From NCBI GenBank assembly GCA_021775275.1, contig JAJFIE010000345.1, forward strand, positions 1-6,309: DNA of 6,309 nt, read 5' to 3'. How positions within the stretch are numbered: position 1 is the first letter of the stretch; the number at the start of each line of letters is the position of its first letter. The translations under genes and the position numbers were made by a program. This document shows positions 5,961 to 6,309 of the stretch, piece by piece. The DNA is from Rhodospirillales bacterium. GTDB taxonomy: Bacteria; Pseudomonadota; Alphaproteobacteria; Rhodospirillales; Casp-alpha2. Under the pieces are notes generated by a model. It had not been told where the DNA came from. It searched no databases and worked only from the letters and a program-made list of their open reading frames with translations.

Positions 5961-5989
5961 TTGACACGAGTGCGAAATTATAATGCAAT
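5961..5989 (+). promoter_or_regulatory. Candidate promoter for the MATE gene
   Basis: A perfect -35, TTGACA (5961-5966), is followed after 17 bp by TGCAAT (5984-5989), which matches four of six -10 positions but lacks the important second-position A. Transcription starting near 5996 would give a leader of about 143 nt before the ATG at 6139. It overlaps the minus-strand -10, so the two promoters could compete. Confidence 0.3.
5977..5982 (-). promoter_or_regulatory. Consensus -10 element for the acyltransferase gene
   Basis: The minus strand reads a perfect TATAAT here, 38 nt before the start codon at 5938, a suitable distance. No good -35 lies 16-18 bp upstream; the nearest resemblance, TTGATC at 6009-6004, is 21 bp away. 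The core ATTATAAT is itself a palindrome, so it also gives TATAAT on the plus strand. Confidence 0.35.
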
Positions 5990-6138
5990 CAGCTTGTTCT
6001 CCTGATCAACTGTTTCATTGAAAAAAGTTCAGAAATCTGGATAATCTGCGTGAGCTTACACAACCTTTGATTGCCAATGACCACTTGCACGACTTACTTA
6101 ACATTGCGTTATATCGCCTGCTGTAAAAAATCGTCCTG

Positions 6139-6309
6139 ATGCGCGCGATCCTATCTAACCATGTTTCAGAAACTGTCCGCTTGGCAACGCCAATCGTTTT
6201 GGCGCGATCCGGCATTATTATGATGTCAACAGTCGATATGATCATGGTTGGTCATTACGACTCCAAGGAAATGGCATTTCTAAGCATTGGCAGTTCTGTG
6301 ATCATGCCG
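6139..6309 (+). CDS. MATE-family multidrug efflux transporter, N-terminal fragment
   Basis: The frame is open from the ATG at 6139 to the window edge, giving 57 residues; the gene continues outside. The start reads HVSETVRLATPIVLARSGI (8-26), then MMSTVDMIMVGHYDSKEMAF (28-47) and LSIGSSVIMP, matching the NorM/MATE pattern of an amphipathic start, LAxPI, first transmembrane helix, VDxxMVG and LGSS. MATE proteins are inner-membrane antiporters that expel organic cations using proton or sodium gradients; about 450 residues would be expected. An in-frame TAA at 6124-6126 limits the start, and the ATG fits the family. No clear ribosome site precedes it. It is divergent from the acyltransferase gene with a 200-bp shared upstream region. 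Substrate cannot be told from this fragment. Confidence 0.8.
   Translation, partial: MRAILSNHVSETVRLATPIVLARSGIIMMSTVDMIMVGHYDSKEMAFLSIGSSVIMP

Larger units (their letters stand above)
5939..6138. other. Divergent intergenic region between acyltransferase and MATE genes
   Basis: This 200-bp AT-rich region separates two divergently transcribed genes and should hold promoters for both. Candidates are a TATAAT on the minus strand (5982-5977) and TTGACA with TGCAAT on the plus strand (5961-5989), which overlap. No riboswitch, small RNA or terminator was recognised in the remainder. The minus-strand open frame covering 6245-6015 is a shadow of the MATE start. Confidence 0.55.

Noticed and set aside
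6015..6245. Minus-strand 76-residue open frame
   Set aside because: It is antisense to the MATE start, has no ribosome site of note and no family features; the plus-strand frame has clear MATE motifs.

Overview
The window looks like ordinary chromosomal DNA from an alphaproteobacterium, possibly a free-living or marine Rhodospirillales-type organism. The hints are an XRE regulator with the FQQIQKYE recognition helix and conserved C-terminal tail common in that class, a PAS_5-like sensor domain, and a moderate base composition that falls from left to right. This placement is inferred from protein style; no rRNA, tRNA, phage, transposon or CRISPR sequence is present.

Layout. Positions 1-1701 (+) carry the C-terminal ~530 residues of a RecQ DNA helicase; its Walker A region is not readable, and the first ~105 bases look like a frame-broken continuation of the gene. 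A 236-bp gap (1702-1937) holds a possible promoter with an adjoining palindrome. Positions 1938-3749 (+) encode a GAF-like/GGDEF/EAL protein: the GGDEF site is degenerate, the RxxD inhibitory site is kept, and the EAL site is complete, so it is probably a c-di-GMP phosphodiesterase. Positions 3937-4323 (+) encode a small XRE-family regulator. Fifteen bases later, 4339-5235 (+) encodes a protein of unknown function with a PAS_5-like C-terminal half. Converging on it and overlapping its 3' end by 29 bp is a GNAT-like acyltransferase gene (5938-5207, -). A 200-bp AT-rich divergent promoter region follows. The window ends with the first 57 codons of a MATE-family efflux pump (6139 onward, +), a gene that is easy to miss because it is cut by the window edge.

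How the genes may work together. RecQ and the MATE pump look like unrelated neighbours. The middle block suggests a small signalling neighbourhood: a c-di-GMP enzyme, a PraR/PhrR-like regulator co-transcribed with a PAS_5-type sensor protein, and an acyltransferase whose 3' end interlocks with the sensor gene. Shared function is inference from position only. Three strong inverted repeats (2176-2198, 5054-5091, 5164-5194) lie inside coding sequence; the latter two sit just beyond the stop codon of the minus-strand acyltransferase gene and could serve its transcript.
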